Source: Cyrtodaria siliqua (lineage: Eukaryota > Mollusca > Bivalvia > Adapedonta > Hiatellidae). Taken from it: a stretch of DNA of 64,000 nt. Every line of letters begins with the position of its first letter. The stretch's first letter is position 1. Shown piece after piece: positions 43,300 to 54,924 of this stretch. The stretch lies in the NCBI GenBank assembly GCA_037043455.1, contig JAWPHD010010219.1, positions 1-64,000 of the forward strand, read 5' to 3'. Under the pieces are notes generated by a model. It was not told where the DNA came from. It ran no database searches and was given only the letters and a program-made list of their open reading frames with translations. Both the position numbers and the translations under genes were made by a program.

Positions 43300-44345
43300 T
43301 TTATGCCCCCGAAAAAAAAATCGGGGGCATATAGTAATCGCATCGTCCGTCTGTCTGTCTGTCTGTCTGTCCGGATTCTGTCTGTCCGTCATTCCGCAGT
43401 TCGTGTCCAGACTGTACCTTCAAAACCCCCGCATGGATTTTTTATTAACTTGGCACAAGTGTTCACCATAACAAGACGATGTGTCGCGCGCAAAACCCAG
43501 GTCCGTACCTCAACGGTCAAGGTCACACTTGAAGTTCATAGGTCAAAAATAGGTACGCAATTTCGTGTCCGGACCGTAACGTCACAACCCCTGCAGGGAT
43601 TTTTAAATAACTTGGCACAAGTGATCATCATAACAAGACGATGTGTCGCGCGCAAAACCCAGGTCCGTACCTCAAAGGTCAAGGTCACACTTGAAGTTCA
43701 TAGGTCAAAAACAGGTACGCAATTTCATGTCCGGACCGTAACGTCGCAACCCATGCAGGGATTTTTAAATAACTTGGCACAAGTGATCACCATAACAAGA
43801 CGATGTGTCGCGCGCAAAACCCAGGTCCGTACCTCAAAGATCAAGGTCACACTTGCAGTTCATAGGTCAAAAGAAGGTACGCAATTTCGTGTCCGGACCG
43901 TAATGTCACAACCCCTGCAGGGATTTTTAAATAACTTGGCACAAGTGATCACCATAACAAGACGATGTGTCGCGCGCAAAACCCAGGTCTTCAAGGTCAA
44001 GGTCACACTTGGAGGTCAAAAGTCAAATTGTGTCCGGTCAATAACTCTGTCATTCATGGACGGATTTTCAAATAACTTGGCACAATTGCTAACCACAACA
44101 AGGCGATGTGTCGCGCGCAAAATCCAGGTATGTGGCCCCAAGTTCAAGGTCGCATTTAGAGGTCAAAGGTCAAATCGTGTCCGGTCAATAACTTTTGCAT
44201 GCCTGGATGGATTTTCAAATAACTTGGCACAAGTTCTCACCACAACCAAACGACATGTCGTGCACAAAATCCAGGTCCATGGCTCCAATGTCAAGGTCAT
44301 ACTTAGAGGTCAAACCCTTCGGGGGCATTTATCACTTACAGTGAT
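43300..44345. repeat. Tandem array, ~162-bp unit with AGGTCA motifs
   Basis: ACAAGACGATGTGTCGCGCG recurs at 43471, 43633, 43795 and 43957, then in diverged form near 44100 and 44245. Each unit carries AAGGTCAAGGTCACACTTG and later AGGTCAAA. The array begins with (TGTC)n at 43347-43370 next to a C/G-rich GCCCCCGAAAAA palindrome half and ends with its partner CTTCGGGGGCAT (44327-44338). Because 162 is a multiple of three, one frame stays open for 351 codons (43303-44358). Confidence 0.9.
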
Positions 44346-44359
44346 ATTTCTTGTTTAGC

Positions 44360-45240
44360 TCTACTTTTGCCTCGTTAAGACGATAGGGCCTTCATTTTTG
44401 ATCCCATCTTTACCAACCTGTATCAGATTGCTAATATCAATGACAGCTTGGACAAGTTCGAAAACCAGCCAAATCGGACCAGTAACGCCAGAGTTATGGG
44501 CCTTGAGCTATATCGTGCCTCGTTAAGACGATAGAGCCTTTATTTTCCATCAAATATTTACCAAGCTTTACCAGATTGTTAATATTGATGAAAGCTCGCA
44601 TAAGTTTAAATACCAGCCAGTTTGGACTAGGAACACCAGACTTATGGCCCTTGATTTAGTTAAAAGTACGGTATTTTGCCTTGAGCTATATCGTGCCTCG
44701 TTAAGACGATAGGGCCTTCATTTTTCATCTGATCGTTACCAACTTTAGCAGATTGTTAATATCAATGTCAGCTGGGATAAATTTGACCAGCATTCAAATC
44801 GGACAAGTAACAAGTAACACCAGAAGTATGGCCCTTGTTTTAGTTAAAAAAGCTATATTTTGCCTCGTTACGACGATAGAGCCTTCATTTTCCATCAGAT
44901 CTTTACCAAACTTTACCAGAATGTTAATATTGATGAAAGCTTGGAAACGGTTGGAAACCAGCCAGATAGGACCAGTAACGCCGGAGTTATGGCCCTTGAT
45001 TTAGTTAACAATACTGTATTTTGCCTCGTTAAGACGATAGGGCCTTTATAGGAACACCAGAGTTATGTGCCCTTGAATTATTGAAAAATGTCATTTTCAG
45101 CCTTGTGAACACTCTAGCGCCTTCATTTTGTATTCGATCTTTCCCAAACTTGGCCAGATTGTTGATATTAATGAAAGCTCGGGCAAGTTTTAAAACCAGC
45201 TAGATAGAGCCAGTAACACCGGAGTTATGGCGCTTTTTCA
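44360..45240. repeat. Tandem array, ~165-bp unit
   Basis: GCCTCGTTAAGACGATAGGG (or close variant) recurs at about 44370, 44517, 44695, 44862 and 45023, with TTTACCAGATTGTTAATAT and GGAGTTATGGCCCTT in each unit. Short frames here are artefacts. Confidence 0.85.
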
Positions 45241-45346
45241 ATATTTGGTAATCTAAAATAAAATAAAATAGGGGTCGTGGGTTCATATCTAACTGGAGGC
45301 TTTTTTTCATAAGAAACCTTGGTTTATGGATTCAAAATAAAAAAAT

Positions 45347-45545
45347 TGACGGGCATTTGTTGATTCACATATATAGTTTATATTATTACCATATCATCCC
45401 TTATTTTTTAATAGTTTTATCTTTATATATTTACATTAATTTTTAATTACAACTTAATTTCTTCATCTTTCGTCGGTTTTTGACACAATATGACCTATTT
45501 ATGTGTCGACGTTCGTAAAACACCCATTCATTCATTCATTCCTGT
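45347..45545 (+). mobile_element. Severely truncated LINE 3' end
   Basis: Matches 49437-49625, the 3' terminus of the neighbouring LINE: GACGGGCATTTG, CATATATAGTTTATATTA, CCATATCATCCCTTA and ATGTGTCGACGT are shared, ending in (ATTC)n. It lies head to tail immediately before the larger copy. Confidence 0.8.
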
Positions 45546-46203
45546 AGTTCCAAAACCTCCTCTGGCTCCCAAGCCAAGCACTTCTTCAACTATATCCTCA
45601 ACAACTCCTACATCTACTGCATCTACTTCATCTATTTCGAAATCGACAGACTGATGCAACCAAGAGACCACCAAACCAAACGAACTCTTCCGAGAGTTCG
45701 TCTAATCCGACGAGCTCTTCTAAGAGTTTGTCACCATGCAAAACTGCTGCACAGACGTGATAGTAAAGAAAAAGAATCCTCCTCCCGCGTTAGGGAAGCA
45801 GTCGAAAGGATCTAATGATCCAATTAGACTGTACAACAGAGTTTGAGACTTGGAGATTGAGACTGATGATCCAGCAAATCTGGATCTCCCGAATTCTCCT
45901 AAGTCTGCCAAATCCAATGGCCGTACACCCGTACTTCAACCGTAGTAACATCAAAATCAGATAAGGTCATTCAGTGGAACTGCCGAGGTTTAAAGCCTAA
46001 TTACGATGAAATCAGCTTACTTTTTAATAAACACAACCCTGTTGCATTTTGTCTTCAAGAAACTTTCTTAAGGACTACTGATAAGATATATTTTAAAAAC
46101 GATTCATTGTATACAGATGATAAAGCTGCTGAAGGAGTTTCGATTATTGTGAATCGAAACATTCCTCACAGAACTGTTGCGTTGAAAACTGGTTTGCAGG
46201 CTG

Positions 46204-46566
46204 TTGCGGTCAGTGTTACGATGCACAGTTATAACAATATGCTCCTTATATTTACCGCCCAGTTCTTCACTAGACCTTAAAGATCTAAATCATCTAGTTG
46301 CACAATTACCATCATCTTCTATACTCTTGTGGGATTTTAATGCACACAACTACATTTGGGCTTGTAAAGATATAAACGATAAAGGCAAGAAAGTTGAGGA
46401 TTTCATGGGCAAAAATAATTTATGTCTTTTGTATGATAACAAATCACATACTTATTTACATCCAGCAACAGGCTCTCATTCTTCCATTGATTTAACAAAA
46501 TGCGATCCAACGCTCTTGGTGGATTTTTCGTGGAGTGTTGGTGACCACTTCCCCTTATTTCTTTAA
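46204..46566 (+). pseudogene. LINE endonuclease fragment
   Basis: A 120-codon frame whose informative part starts at about residue 15 (LYLPPSS) with the APE-endonuclease motif WDFNAHN near 46 and SVGDHFPLFL at the end (the SDH-like motif reads GDH). It continues the endonuclease whose first part is in another frame at 45960-46240. Confidence 0.75.
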
Positions 46567-47432
46567 AATATCGGCCCTCCACTTCTCGAAAAAAAACGCA
46601 ACGATGGAAACCTCGCAAAACTGATTGGGATACGTTTCAATCTCTTTGTGAGGAACAATTCAAACCTTCCGTTTTCGAGGATATCGAAGACGCAAATGCT
46701 CTTTTTACCAAAACCTATCATGATATAGCTGATTAAACTATTCTTAAAGCCTCGGCAAATCCAAAACGCCCACATAAATCATGGTACGTTGATGACTGCA
46801 AAAAGGCAGTCAGGGATCGTAAAGCTGCATTGAATGCTTTTAACTTGCGGCCAACTCAAAATAATTTAGATACTTTTAGAGTTGTTCGTGCGAAAGCTCG
46901 TCATTAAGGATGGCAAGAGGAAATCCTTGAGATCTTATATCTCTAGGCTGAACTCCTGCTCATCTCTTAAAAAGACGTGGGACTTGGTCCGGAAAATAAA
47001 CGGTAAAGGTAATTCTGGTTGTGTAACTCATCTTAAAACTGATAATGAAGATGTAACATATGTCAAAGACATTACAAACACTTTGGCAGACACTTTTTCT
47101 AAAAACTAAAAGAACAGAAGAAGCTAAATTTCAAGTCGAACATTTTGGGAGAAATACAATAAACTGTCACTCTCAAAGAACTTCGAGAATCCCTTAAAAA
47201 GGCTCATGATACATCAGCTGGTCCTGATGATATCCATTATCAATTATTAAAACATTTACCTGAAACCTGTCTCTCTACACTTCTTGATATATTTAATAAG
47301 GTTTGGGTAACAGGAAACTTCCTCGATTCTTGGCGGGAAGCAATCGTTATTCCAGTCCCCAAACCTGGAAAGGATCATACGGACCCAATAAATTATCCCC
47401 TTATTGCTTTAACGAGTTGTATATGTAAAACC

Positions 47433-48828
47433 ATGGAACGAATGATTAATGAGAGATTTGTTTGGTACCTGGAATCCAACAAGCTGATAACAAAATATCA
47501 AAGTGGATTCCGGCGCCAAAGAGGCACAACAGACAATCTCATTCGATTTGAATCATTTATTAGGGAAGCTTTCATAAATAAAGAACATCTAGTCGTTGTA
47601 TTTTTTGTCTTAGAGAAAACTTATGATACTGCATGGAAGTACGGTATCATGAATGATCTTTATGACCTTGGTCTTAGAGATAGATTACCAATTTTCATAG
47701 AGAATTTCTTAGATGATAGACAGTTTCGTGTCCGAATGGGTTCAACCCTCTCTGACATTCATGAACAGGAGATGGGTGTGCCACAGGGCAGCATACTCTC
47801 TGTAACCCTTTTTAATATAAAAATTAACAGTATAGTTAAATGCATCAATCCTGGTGTGGATTGCTCTCTATATGTTGACGACTTTGAATAAACTTCAGAC
47901 CTGGTCGGATGAAAATGGTTTTAAATTGTCTAAATCTAAAACTGATTGTATGCATTTTTGTCAACTACGTAAACATCATGAAGACCCTCATCTAACACTG
48001 GATGGGTCACCAATACCAATAGTGGATGAGACAAAATTCCTTGGTCTTATTTTCGACAGTAAATTAATGTTTATACCACACCTTAAATACTTCAAGGCCA
48101 AGTGCCTTAAAGCTCTTAATTTACTTACAGTTGTTGCAAACATTAATTGGGGAGCGGTTCGTAAAGTCCTTTTACAACTTTATAGATCTCTCATCAAAAC
48201 CAAGCTGGACTACGACTCAATAGTATATGGATCGACTCGCAAGTCATACTTGCAGATGCTCGATCCTATACATAATCAAGGATTACGACTCGCCTTAGGT
48301 GCCTTTCGTACATCACTACTCGAAAGTCTATATGTTGAAGCTAATGAACCATCACTGTCTCATAGGCGGGACAAATTAGCCCTACAATATGCCATTAAAT
48401 TAAAATTTAACCCTTCAAACCCAACTTTCGATAATGTTTTTAATCCTAGTTATGAACCTATTTTTGATCGAAACCCGAAGGCCATTCCACCATTTGGTCT
48501 TCCTATTAAACCAAAATTAAGAGACACTGAAATCGACCTAAATTTGATTGCCAAGTACAAAGTACCACAAATTCCACCGTGGACTTCGGAAATACCAACA
48601 ATATTTTTTGATCTTTGTAATAGTAACAAATCCAATACAGACCCTACTGTCTTTCAAAGCAAATTTAATGAAATTAAATCGAAAAACAGTAACTTTCAAC
48701 ATATATACATACATGGTTCTAAAGATCGAGATACGGTAGCTGCAGCAGCTGTTGTTCACAAACACAGCATAAAGAGCCGCCTGTCTGACAAGGCCTCTAT
48801 CTTTTCAGCTGAACTTAAGGGATATTGA
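47433..48828 (+). pseudogene. LINE reverse transcriptase and linker, two overlapping frames
   Basis: Frame 47433-47891 carries RT motifs from KYQSGFRRQRGTTDN through MGVPQGSILS to LYVDDF; the usual Phe/Tyr-Asp-x-Ala motif A reads VLEKTYDT. Frame 47854-48828 overlaps it and continues with KTDCMHFCQ, DETKFLGLIFD and the C-terminal region into RNase H. About 20-25 codons between YVDD and the next motif are missing at the overlap. Confidence 0.8.
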
Positions 48829-49535
48829 ACTTGGCTTAAATTATATCCAGGAAGCTGATGATGACCATTTTGTAATCTTTTCTGATTCCCTTTCATCTCT
48901 TCAAGACTGGGTAATATGAAACATGATAACCCAGTTGTACTTCAACTTTTAGAAAAGTACAATTCTCTTATAGTTGACAATGTTATTATTTTCTGCTGGA
49001 TTCCAAGTCATGTAGGAATACGTGGTAATGATAGAGCTGAAAGTGCTGCTAAAGCAGCATTAGGTTTACATATATCTAATGCTAAATTACCTTATAACTG
49101 ATTTTAAAAGTTGTATTAACACATTTATTCGTAACTATTGGCAAGCCGCTTGGGATTTGTCAGTTAACAATAAACTCCATTCAATTAAACCTTTACTCGG
49201 AGAATGGCGTTCTTCTAGTAGACCCATTCGTCGGGAAGAAGTTGTCCTAGCCACGTCTTCTTGGAATGTGTAGACTTTGATCATGTGCGTCAAAGGTACT
49301 ACAATGTTAATACTATAAAAGAGTAATTTGATACTATAGATTTTAGTCTTGTTTTAGATTTCCTAAAAGAAATCGGACTATATAAATCATTATAATGTGT
49401 TCTTATATATATAGTTACTTGTTTATATACCCGTTGACGGGCATTTGCTGATTTACATATATAGTTTATATTACTACCATATCATCCCTTATTGTTTAAT
49501 AGTTTTATCTTTTTTATATTTACATTAATTTTTAA

Positions 49536-51055
49536 TTAATACTTCATTTCTTCATCTTTCATTCGTTTTTGAGCACAATATGACCTGTTTATGTGTCGAC
49601 GTGCCGTAAAACGCCATTCATTCATTCTATTTGTACCAAGTGTTGGTTTGCCTAGTCTATATAGAGCTACTACTGAAAGTTCTTCGAGGCCTAAATTATT
49701 CGCAATACTGATAACGTTGTCCTTGTCAGCCTGAACATTATCAGCCTTTACAGGGAGACCTGACTCAAGAGAGGCCTGACTCACTTAAGTAAAAAATTAC
49801 AATATTTAGTGCTCTTCTCCTTCTATTCTCCATTTCCTTGAATCTCTCCTCAACCATTTTGTTAAGATCTTCTCTGACTTCTAAGACAACCTCCTGTTTG
49901 ACACATTTAAAAAAGAGTATGATAATGGATCTTTGGAAACGGCCGAGCACGACACATACGAAATATTGCAGTCTCTGTTTGATTGAGACTGTTCATGAGC
50001 GGTAGTGAAATATGCTAGCTACCGCTCACGCCCTCTAGCCCCGGGTTGAGCAGAACTCAATATTCATAAAATCAATAGTAAAAAAATGTTAACCATCCCG
50101 AAGATGGCATGCATATGGCGGTGGACATGGAGTATACTGCTTCCCCATGTCGTACGGCGTATGGTCCCAGTATCTAATAAAATAAAATGCCCCGAAGAGC
50201 GAAATAAACATAATGGAAATAAGTTGGGAGCAGCGGTTATGAAGCCTGCGTATCACAAGTAAAGGCCAAAAGACTAAATTAAAAAGCAGACAACATATAT
50301 CCTATGAGTGGTTAAACAATACCCAGAGCCTATTATCGGCCGGAGTAGTGGAACCACCGAATCAAAAATTAAGTAAGAAAACAAAGAAATTGAAAATGTA
50401 CCACCGATAACTAAATATAAGTATCGGGCTCAGCTATCTCCAAAGATCGAATGAATAACAGTACTGATTGCAAGCGCGGGGAGACGTTAAGTTTGTTGTC
50501 AATTGCATTTGATGTATTATAGGTAATTTGGTCTATTCTATTTTCTGATATTCTCAAGTTTTGACTTGTTTGCATTTCTCTTAGCATACGTGTTATGTTA
50601 CCTAGAGTAGGAGAAGTAGCTTTGCACGATTTACAGTTCCAAGTAAAATCTTCAAATTCGCCATTTTGGATACATGTAAAAGCAGCCTTTGTTATCCCAG
50701 TGCAAATTAAGCAGAATTTTAAGGAACAACAATCACATAGGAGGTAGTCGTCTTCGTTTTTTAATTCCATATCGCACTTAGTGCATGGGTTTATTAATGC
50801 ACTAGGGCTTTTTCTTGACCTTTTATTGGTGCCCCAAGAATGTTTGCTAGACAAGCTTTTAGGTGTACTATATCCTGATGCCATGATTTGAGATTTTATC
50901 TCACAGAAATCAAGGAGAGCCAGAGAGGTAGGGCAGTCCGGACACTCAGGAGGTGACGATAGGGATATATATATTAAACTATCTATAATTACCACAATGT
51001 AAATAACCCAAGAACGTGTTTTACAAGCAGAGTATTCATGATTTTGTGTAACCAC
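49536..51055 (-). pseudogene. LINE ORF1 with PHD finger, interrupted
   Basis: From 51055 the minus strand encodes a 214-residue frame with a PHD-type zinc finger (CTKCDMELKNEDDYLLCDCC, then FCLICTGI and WNCKSC) followed by a helical region. Further ORF1 sequence appears at 49765-49950 (EVREDLNKMVEERFKEMENR) and 49536-49784 (KADNVQADKDNVISIANNLG). PHD-bearing ORF1 proteins occur in CR1-like LINEs. The two parts are separated by about 460 bp of unrelated sequence (49990-50440), and the LINE 3' end at 49625 abuts the other end, so the older element has been broken at least twice. Confidence 0.65.
49990..50440. other. Unassigned insertion within the LINE ORF1
   Basis: Higher G+C than its surroundings, with ACCGCTCACGCCC and a half-palindrome GAGCGGTAGTGAAATATGCTAGCTACCGCTC at 49996-50026. 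It splits the PHD ORF1 and is probably an inserted SINE or DNA transposon, but ends were not resolved. Confidence 0.35.
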
Positions 51056-51059
51056 TCCC

Positions 51060-51700
51060 TGGCTAAAATAGGAACAGAGTGGACTCCGTCAACCAGGAGA
51101 ACAGAACTATTTGTGTAAGTCGTTACAGACCCACTTTTGCGACTGTGCATAAAATCACATGCGCATTTAGGAGTTAAACCAAAGTTGTTGGTTGTATGTG
51201 TCGATAACGGTGTTTAGGTCCTTAAATCTTTAACATCTATGCTCTCCCAGCCATCAAACCCCCTATTTCTATTCCAGTCTCTGGTGAAGACAAGTGTAAT
51301 TTCTAATATCCCTATATATTATATATTCTGTGATGAATTATAGAAATTTCCCAGTTTGAGAAAATCTATAACATATCCCTTCCTCTACTTAGTGTGTTAA
51401 AATACACGTTTAATGCTCTTTTGAAATTTTTCGTATTGGCGAGCATCAACATGCAGTTACATAGAACGTCAGAATAATAATAAAAAAACTGCATAGGAGC
51501 CAATGTATTAGGCTATTCCTCTACTGTGCTATCTCGCCTAGTGTGCAAGATAACACAGTAGCCAAAAGTTATGAACTAAACGATAGACGTCACGATATTA
51601 CGTCACGAATTGACGTCATAATATTACTTCGCGCTGTCGCCAAAGGAGTGACAGAAGAAGGAATACTTGTGTCAAAAAACGATTGGAAAGAAATTCATCA
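51060..51700. other. Non-coding region with CRE-like sites
   Basis: No gene recognised. A cluster of TGACGTCA-type palindromes occurs at 51588-51620 (GACGTCACG, TTACGTCACG, TTGACGTCATAA), resembling cAMP-response elements. Their role is unknown and they may belong to a transposon. Confidence 0.35.
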
Positions 51701-51704
51701 CAAA

Positions 51705-51879
51705 ATATATATTATATAGTTTAATTAACTTTTTTGTCGTGATACGGAAAAAAATTCACTCGTGAGAAATATTCTTGCGATATAGAAACTCTTGCGAAAA
51801 CGCACTCGTTAATCTTTCTCACTCGGGAATTATCTCCCGTATCACTTCAACAATGTTAATTAAACTCTCTATATATATT
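51705..51879. repeat. Foldback hairpin
   Basis: Arms 51705-51768 and 51817-51879 are inverted copies (AGTTTAATTAAC, GTGATACGG and TTCACTCG(T/G)GA(G/A)AAA-type blocks). The hairpin abuts the target duplication of the next element. Confidence 0.6.
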
Positions 51880-51884
51880 GTTAA

Positions 51885-52732
51885 ATGCCTTCAGGGAGTA
51901 CGTTATAGGGAGGAGAAACGGGCTCGTTTTGCCGATTTATGTTGTCGCGCATGTGTTTCACTACTCCGTGAAAATGACTATTTCCGGTTGTTTCGCGAGT
52001 GTGTGAAAAACAGCAAATTCTTATAAATTATTACACTTACAAACTCAATAAAGGTGCTAAATGTAAACATAAGTATTATTTTTTTACATTGTGTCCTCTG
52101 ATACAGAGCGTGTATTTGTTTGCATGTTTAAAAGCACATTTTACCAGACGGTTCCGTGTAACAAAGATGGCGCCACTCTGCGCCAAATAAAAAATGGTGA
52201 CAGTGTATAGCTATTGCAAACGAGATACGAGACTACGGGTTATTTAGGCATTAATAATAACAAAAAGTGAATAGTAAACATATTTATCTTTGTAAAGAAG
52301 GTAATTTCATGGTGGTGATTATAAGACAAAGCCTAAAAAGAGGTGATGAAAATGTGACTTTTGAGATATCAGCTAAATTTTTTATTTTATAGAATTAAAA
52401 ATGGTGTGAATCTATTGCAAACGAGATACGAAGTATAGGTTATATTAGGCATTAATAATAACAAAAAGTGAATAGTAGACATATTTATCTTTGTCAATAT
52501 TGTAATTTCGTGATGTTGATTATAACAGAAAGCCGTAAAAAGGGGCTGTAAAAACTGCCTAATTTGAGATGTTGGCTGAAATTTTAACTTTTCAAATGTA
52601 ACGCGCTAACGATCGATTTACCTGTATCGATAAAATAGTAAATGGCGGCGTTCTAGCGCGACAACATAAATCGATAAACTAGAGCGTTTATGAACCCGTT
52701 TCTTCTCCCTATAACGTACTCCCTGATGCCTT
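51885..52732. mobile_element. 834-bp hAT-like MITE, ATGCCTT duplication
   Basis: The element is 51892-52725. Flanks carry ATGCCTT at 51885-51891 and 52726-52732. Its ends are inverted copies beginning CAGGGAGTACGTTATAGGGA with homology for about 75 bp. The CAGGG start is characteristic of hAT elements, whose duplications are usually 8 bp and sometimes shorter. Internally, two direct repeats of about 190 bp (52199-52385 and 52400-52590), each with TATTGCAAACGAGATACGA, fill the centre. No transposase. Confidence 0.8.
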
Positions 52733-52986
52733 ATTCAGGGAAACCAACCTATCTGGGATGGGGATAACCTCCGCTACGAGTTCCTCTGAATTGCGATAAC
52801 GATGAGCTATAAATTGTTTTGTTTGTGTTACATCACACGTGAAATGCCAAAAGAGCACTGTCGCTTCTCGATTATTTTGATAACTGCTCAATATTGGTTT
52901 CGAGGAATCGGAGACATCTACCGAACTTCTACATGATTTACATAGGTTGAATGTGGATGCAAGGAACGACAATTCTGAGTAGAGAT
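52709..52986 (-). CDS. Terminal exon of an unidentified host gene, 3' end within a transposon
   Basis: On the minus strand a good acceptor (TTTTTGTTTGTTTG ... AAATTACAG) ends at 52987 and a frame opens from 52986 with LYSELSFLASTFNLCKSC. It is polar and well balanced, with VLFWHFTCDVTQTKQFIAH and AEVIPIPDRLVSLNKA. The reading passes into the TIR of the 834-bp element at 52725 and ends at a TAG at 52709-52711, so the last five residues and the stop come from the transposon. No family recognised. The gene lies head to head with the zinc-finger gene 340 bp away; its upstream exons were not identified. Confidence 0.45.
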
Positions 52987-53322
52987 CTGTAATTTAACAT
53001 GGTTCTAACAAACAAACAAAAATACATCCACGTTGTTCGTGCAAATAGCGGAGATTTTTTTCCATGTTTCATGAACCACAACTCTTCTCAAAACAACAAG
53101 CGACATCTAGCGCCCAAATGGTGAATGATTGGGAGAAGTAATTCGCGCCAACATGAAACAGCATTATTTTCTATTCAATGGAGGAAAAAACATTATTTTA
53201 CATAAAAATCACTTAAATCTATTATGTTATATAATCCCCATTTAGAAAATTTGCTTACTAAATTCGATTCCATAAAAAAATCCAAATGAAAAATCGTCGA
53301 GTAACTCGGAACCAAAACAAAC

Positions 53323-54472
53323 ATGGCCGACGTTGACAATAATAATGGGATAATGGAAGTTACTTCCCATGAGGGGTTGGTTGGGAATGAAAATGCAGAT
53401 GCTGCAATAGATGTTAATATTGGTGAACATGCAGAGGAGGGTGTCAGTGAACAAGACATCCTCCAACAAGCGTTGGTTGAAGCGTCAGAATCGTTTCCTG
53501 ATGGAGTTCAAATTCAATACACAGATTCAGGGGAGATGGAAGAGGGGGGCATGATGAACCCTGCAGATGAGGGGGTGGAATTTACTATCTCTTCTGATGG
53601 GGATGGACTTGTTGGTAATGGACAACTGACAGAAACTTTTGAAAATGGCAGCTTTCAGGTATTGGCGTCGGTTTCTAATGAGGATGCAAATGATAATTTT
53701 GTTGCCGAATCACTTTCAAATGGACATCAGGAAGAACCTCAAGTGCAGGTGATGCCTGAAAATGGTTTAGAATATGTTAATATAAATGAACAAGGTGAAG
53801 AAGTGCAAAACGATCAATTATTAGAGGCACAACCAGATCAAAATTCAGCAACAGTTAGTCAACAGACAATACAGTTAATACAAAGTGGCCTCGCCCCTCC
53901 ACTTGGTTCAAGCCAGAACCCAATAAGAATAATACAGCAAGGAAACCAATACACGCCGGTTCAGCAATTAACACCTGAGCAGCTGCAACAAATAATGCAA
54001 GTTGTTCAACAGCAGCAAGTGACCCAAACTGTAGAGTCAGGTTCTAGTGTTCTTTTCAATCCGCAAACAAACACAAGAATAGTATACAGAGTAATATATC
54101 CGTCAGATCTTCATAAGGATGGAAGTGGAGACGGAACAAAAGCAAAAGGCCAGCAAACATTATTACAATCTACTCCTAAAAAAGGTTATCGAAAGAGACT
54201 GAGAGAAGATGAACAAGAAAGGATTGAAGGTCCAGAATTGTCAAAAGAGGAAAAAGAAATGAAGAAAAAAATGCGAGCAAAAACAAGATCGGGTAGAATA
54301 TCCAAACCACCAAAACACATGGTGAAAGACTTTAAACATATTCACGTGTTAGATTATGAAGAGGATTATGACGATAGTGATGGTGGATATTCTGATTATA
54401 AAGTTGAAGATGAGGAGGAAGAGGATGATGACAAATCCAAGAAAGATGATGATGATGCATATATTGCCCCAG
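53323..54472 (+). CDS. Zinc-finger protein of ZNF839 type, first coding exon
   Basis: ATG at 53323 in good context (AACATGGCC) opens 383 codons, ending in phase 1 at the donor CCCCAG/GTAATA (54472/54473). The N-terminal 260 residues are acidic and Gln/Asn-rich (for example EQLQQIMQVVQQQQVTQT at 223-240), typical of an activation-type region. A basic segment follows (KKGYRKRLREDEQERIEG) at about 287-305. Then comes the conserved block TRSGRISKPPKHMVKDFK at about 322-340, followed by an acidic Asp/Glu run (DDYDDSDGGYSDY and EEEEDDD). This block preceding a single Cys2His2 finger recalls vertebrate ZNF839. A longer unspliced frame to 54666 reads into the intron and is not the product. Confidence 0.7.
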
Positions 54473-54924
54473 GTAATACTCGTACACAATCAGGGTATGC
54501 TCTTTCTTTTTTTTTATATATGAAACGGTACAGCATAATTGAAGCGCATTTTGTTAATTGCACTTCTGTGACTGACATTTATATTACTTGGTGTCAGTGT
54601 ATTAGGCAGAAATTCATGAACTGGGTGTGCAAATATGCAAACAGGGTGTGCAAAATAAGTTGCTAACACGCGCTATGCGCCAATTCTCGACAAGTGGTTG
54701 TCTCTGGGGTAATTTATTTTTACAGATAAATTGAAAAAAAATACATTTTAGATCATATTTCTTCTATATTTAAAATTTATACAAAACATAACAATATTGA
54801 GAAAGTAAGAGTTTGGAAATGTCGTTACCCCACCCACTCCCCCAAATATTGCCCGCGATTTTTCAAAAACGGCCGTGCAAAAGACGGCTGCACGGTTGGC
54901 TGGCTAATACACTGCTTGGTGTCA

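Larger units (their letters stand above)
45546..49625 (+). mobile_element. LINE with endonuclease, RT and RNase H, decayed
   Basis: A 4.1 kb element in many frames. Order: a Ser/Thr/Pro-rich ORF1 end (45550-45760); endonuclease start with IQWNCRGLKP at about 45980; a continued endonuclease with WDFNAHNYIW (46204-46566); RT (47160-47890) with SGFRRQRGTTDNL, GVPQGSILS and LYVDDF; post-RT domain (47854-48828); RNase H (48690-49080) with FSDSLSSLQDW and CWIPSHVGIRGNDRAE; 3' UTR and (ATTC)n tail. The domain set is that of the I-group of LINEs. At least five frame breaks make it inactive. Confidence 0.85.

Noticed and set aside
43303..44358. 351-codon frame with repeated ITRRCVARKTQV segments
   Set aside because: It runs through a tandem array whose unit is close to 162 bp, a multiple of three, which keeps one frame open. 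Codon content follows the repeat and no domain is present.
51840..51890. Original C-terminus of the minus-strand exon beyond the hAT-like element
   Set aside because: A short frame does continue on the far side of the element, but that sequence is part of a foldback hairpin, so it cannot be taken as the native coding end.
54473..54666. C-terminal extension of the zinc-finger frame
   Set aside because: Past the GTAATA donor the composition changes abruptly and the finger exon at 59580 joins in phase from 54472, so this is intron.
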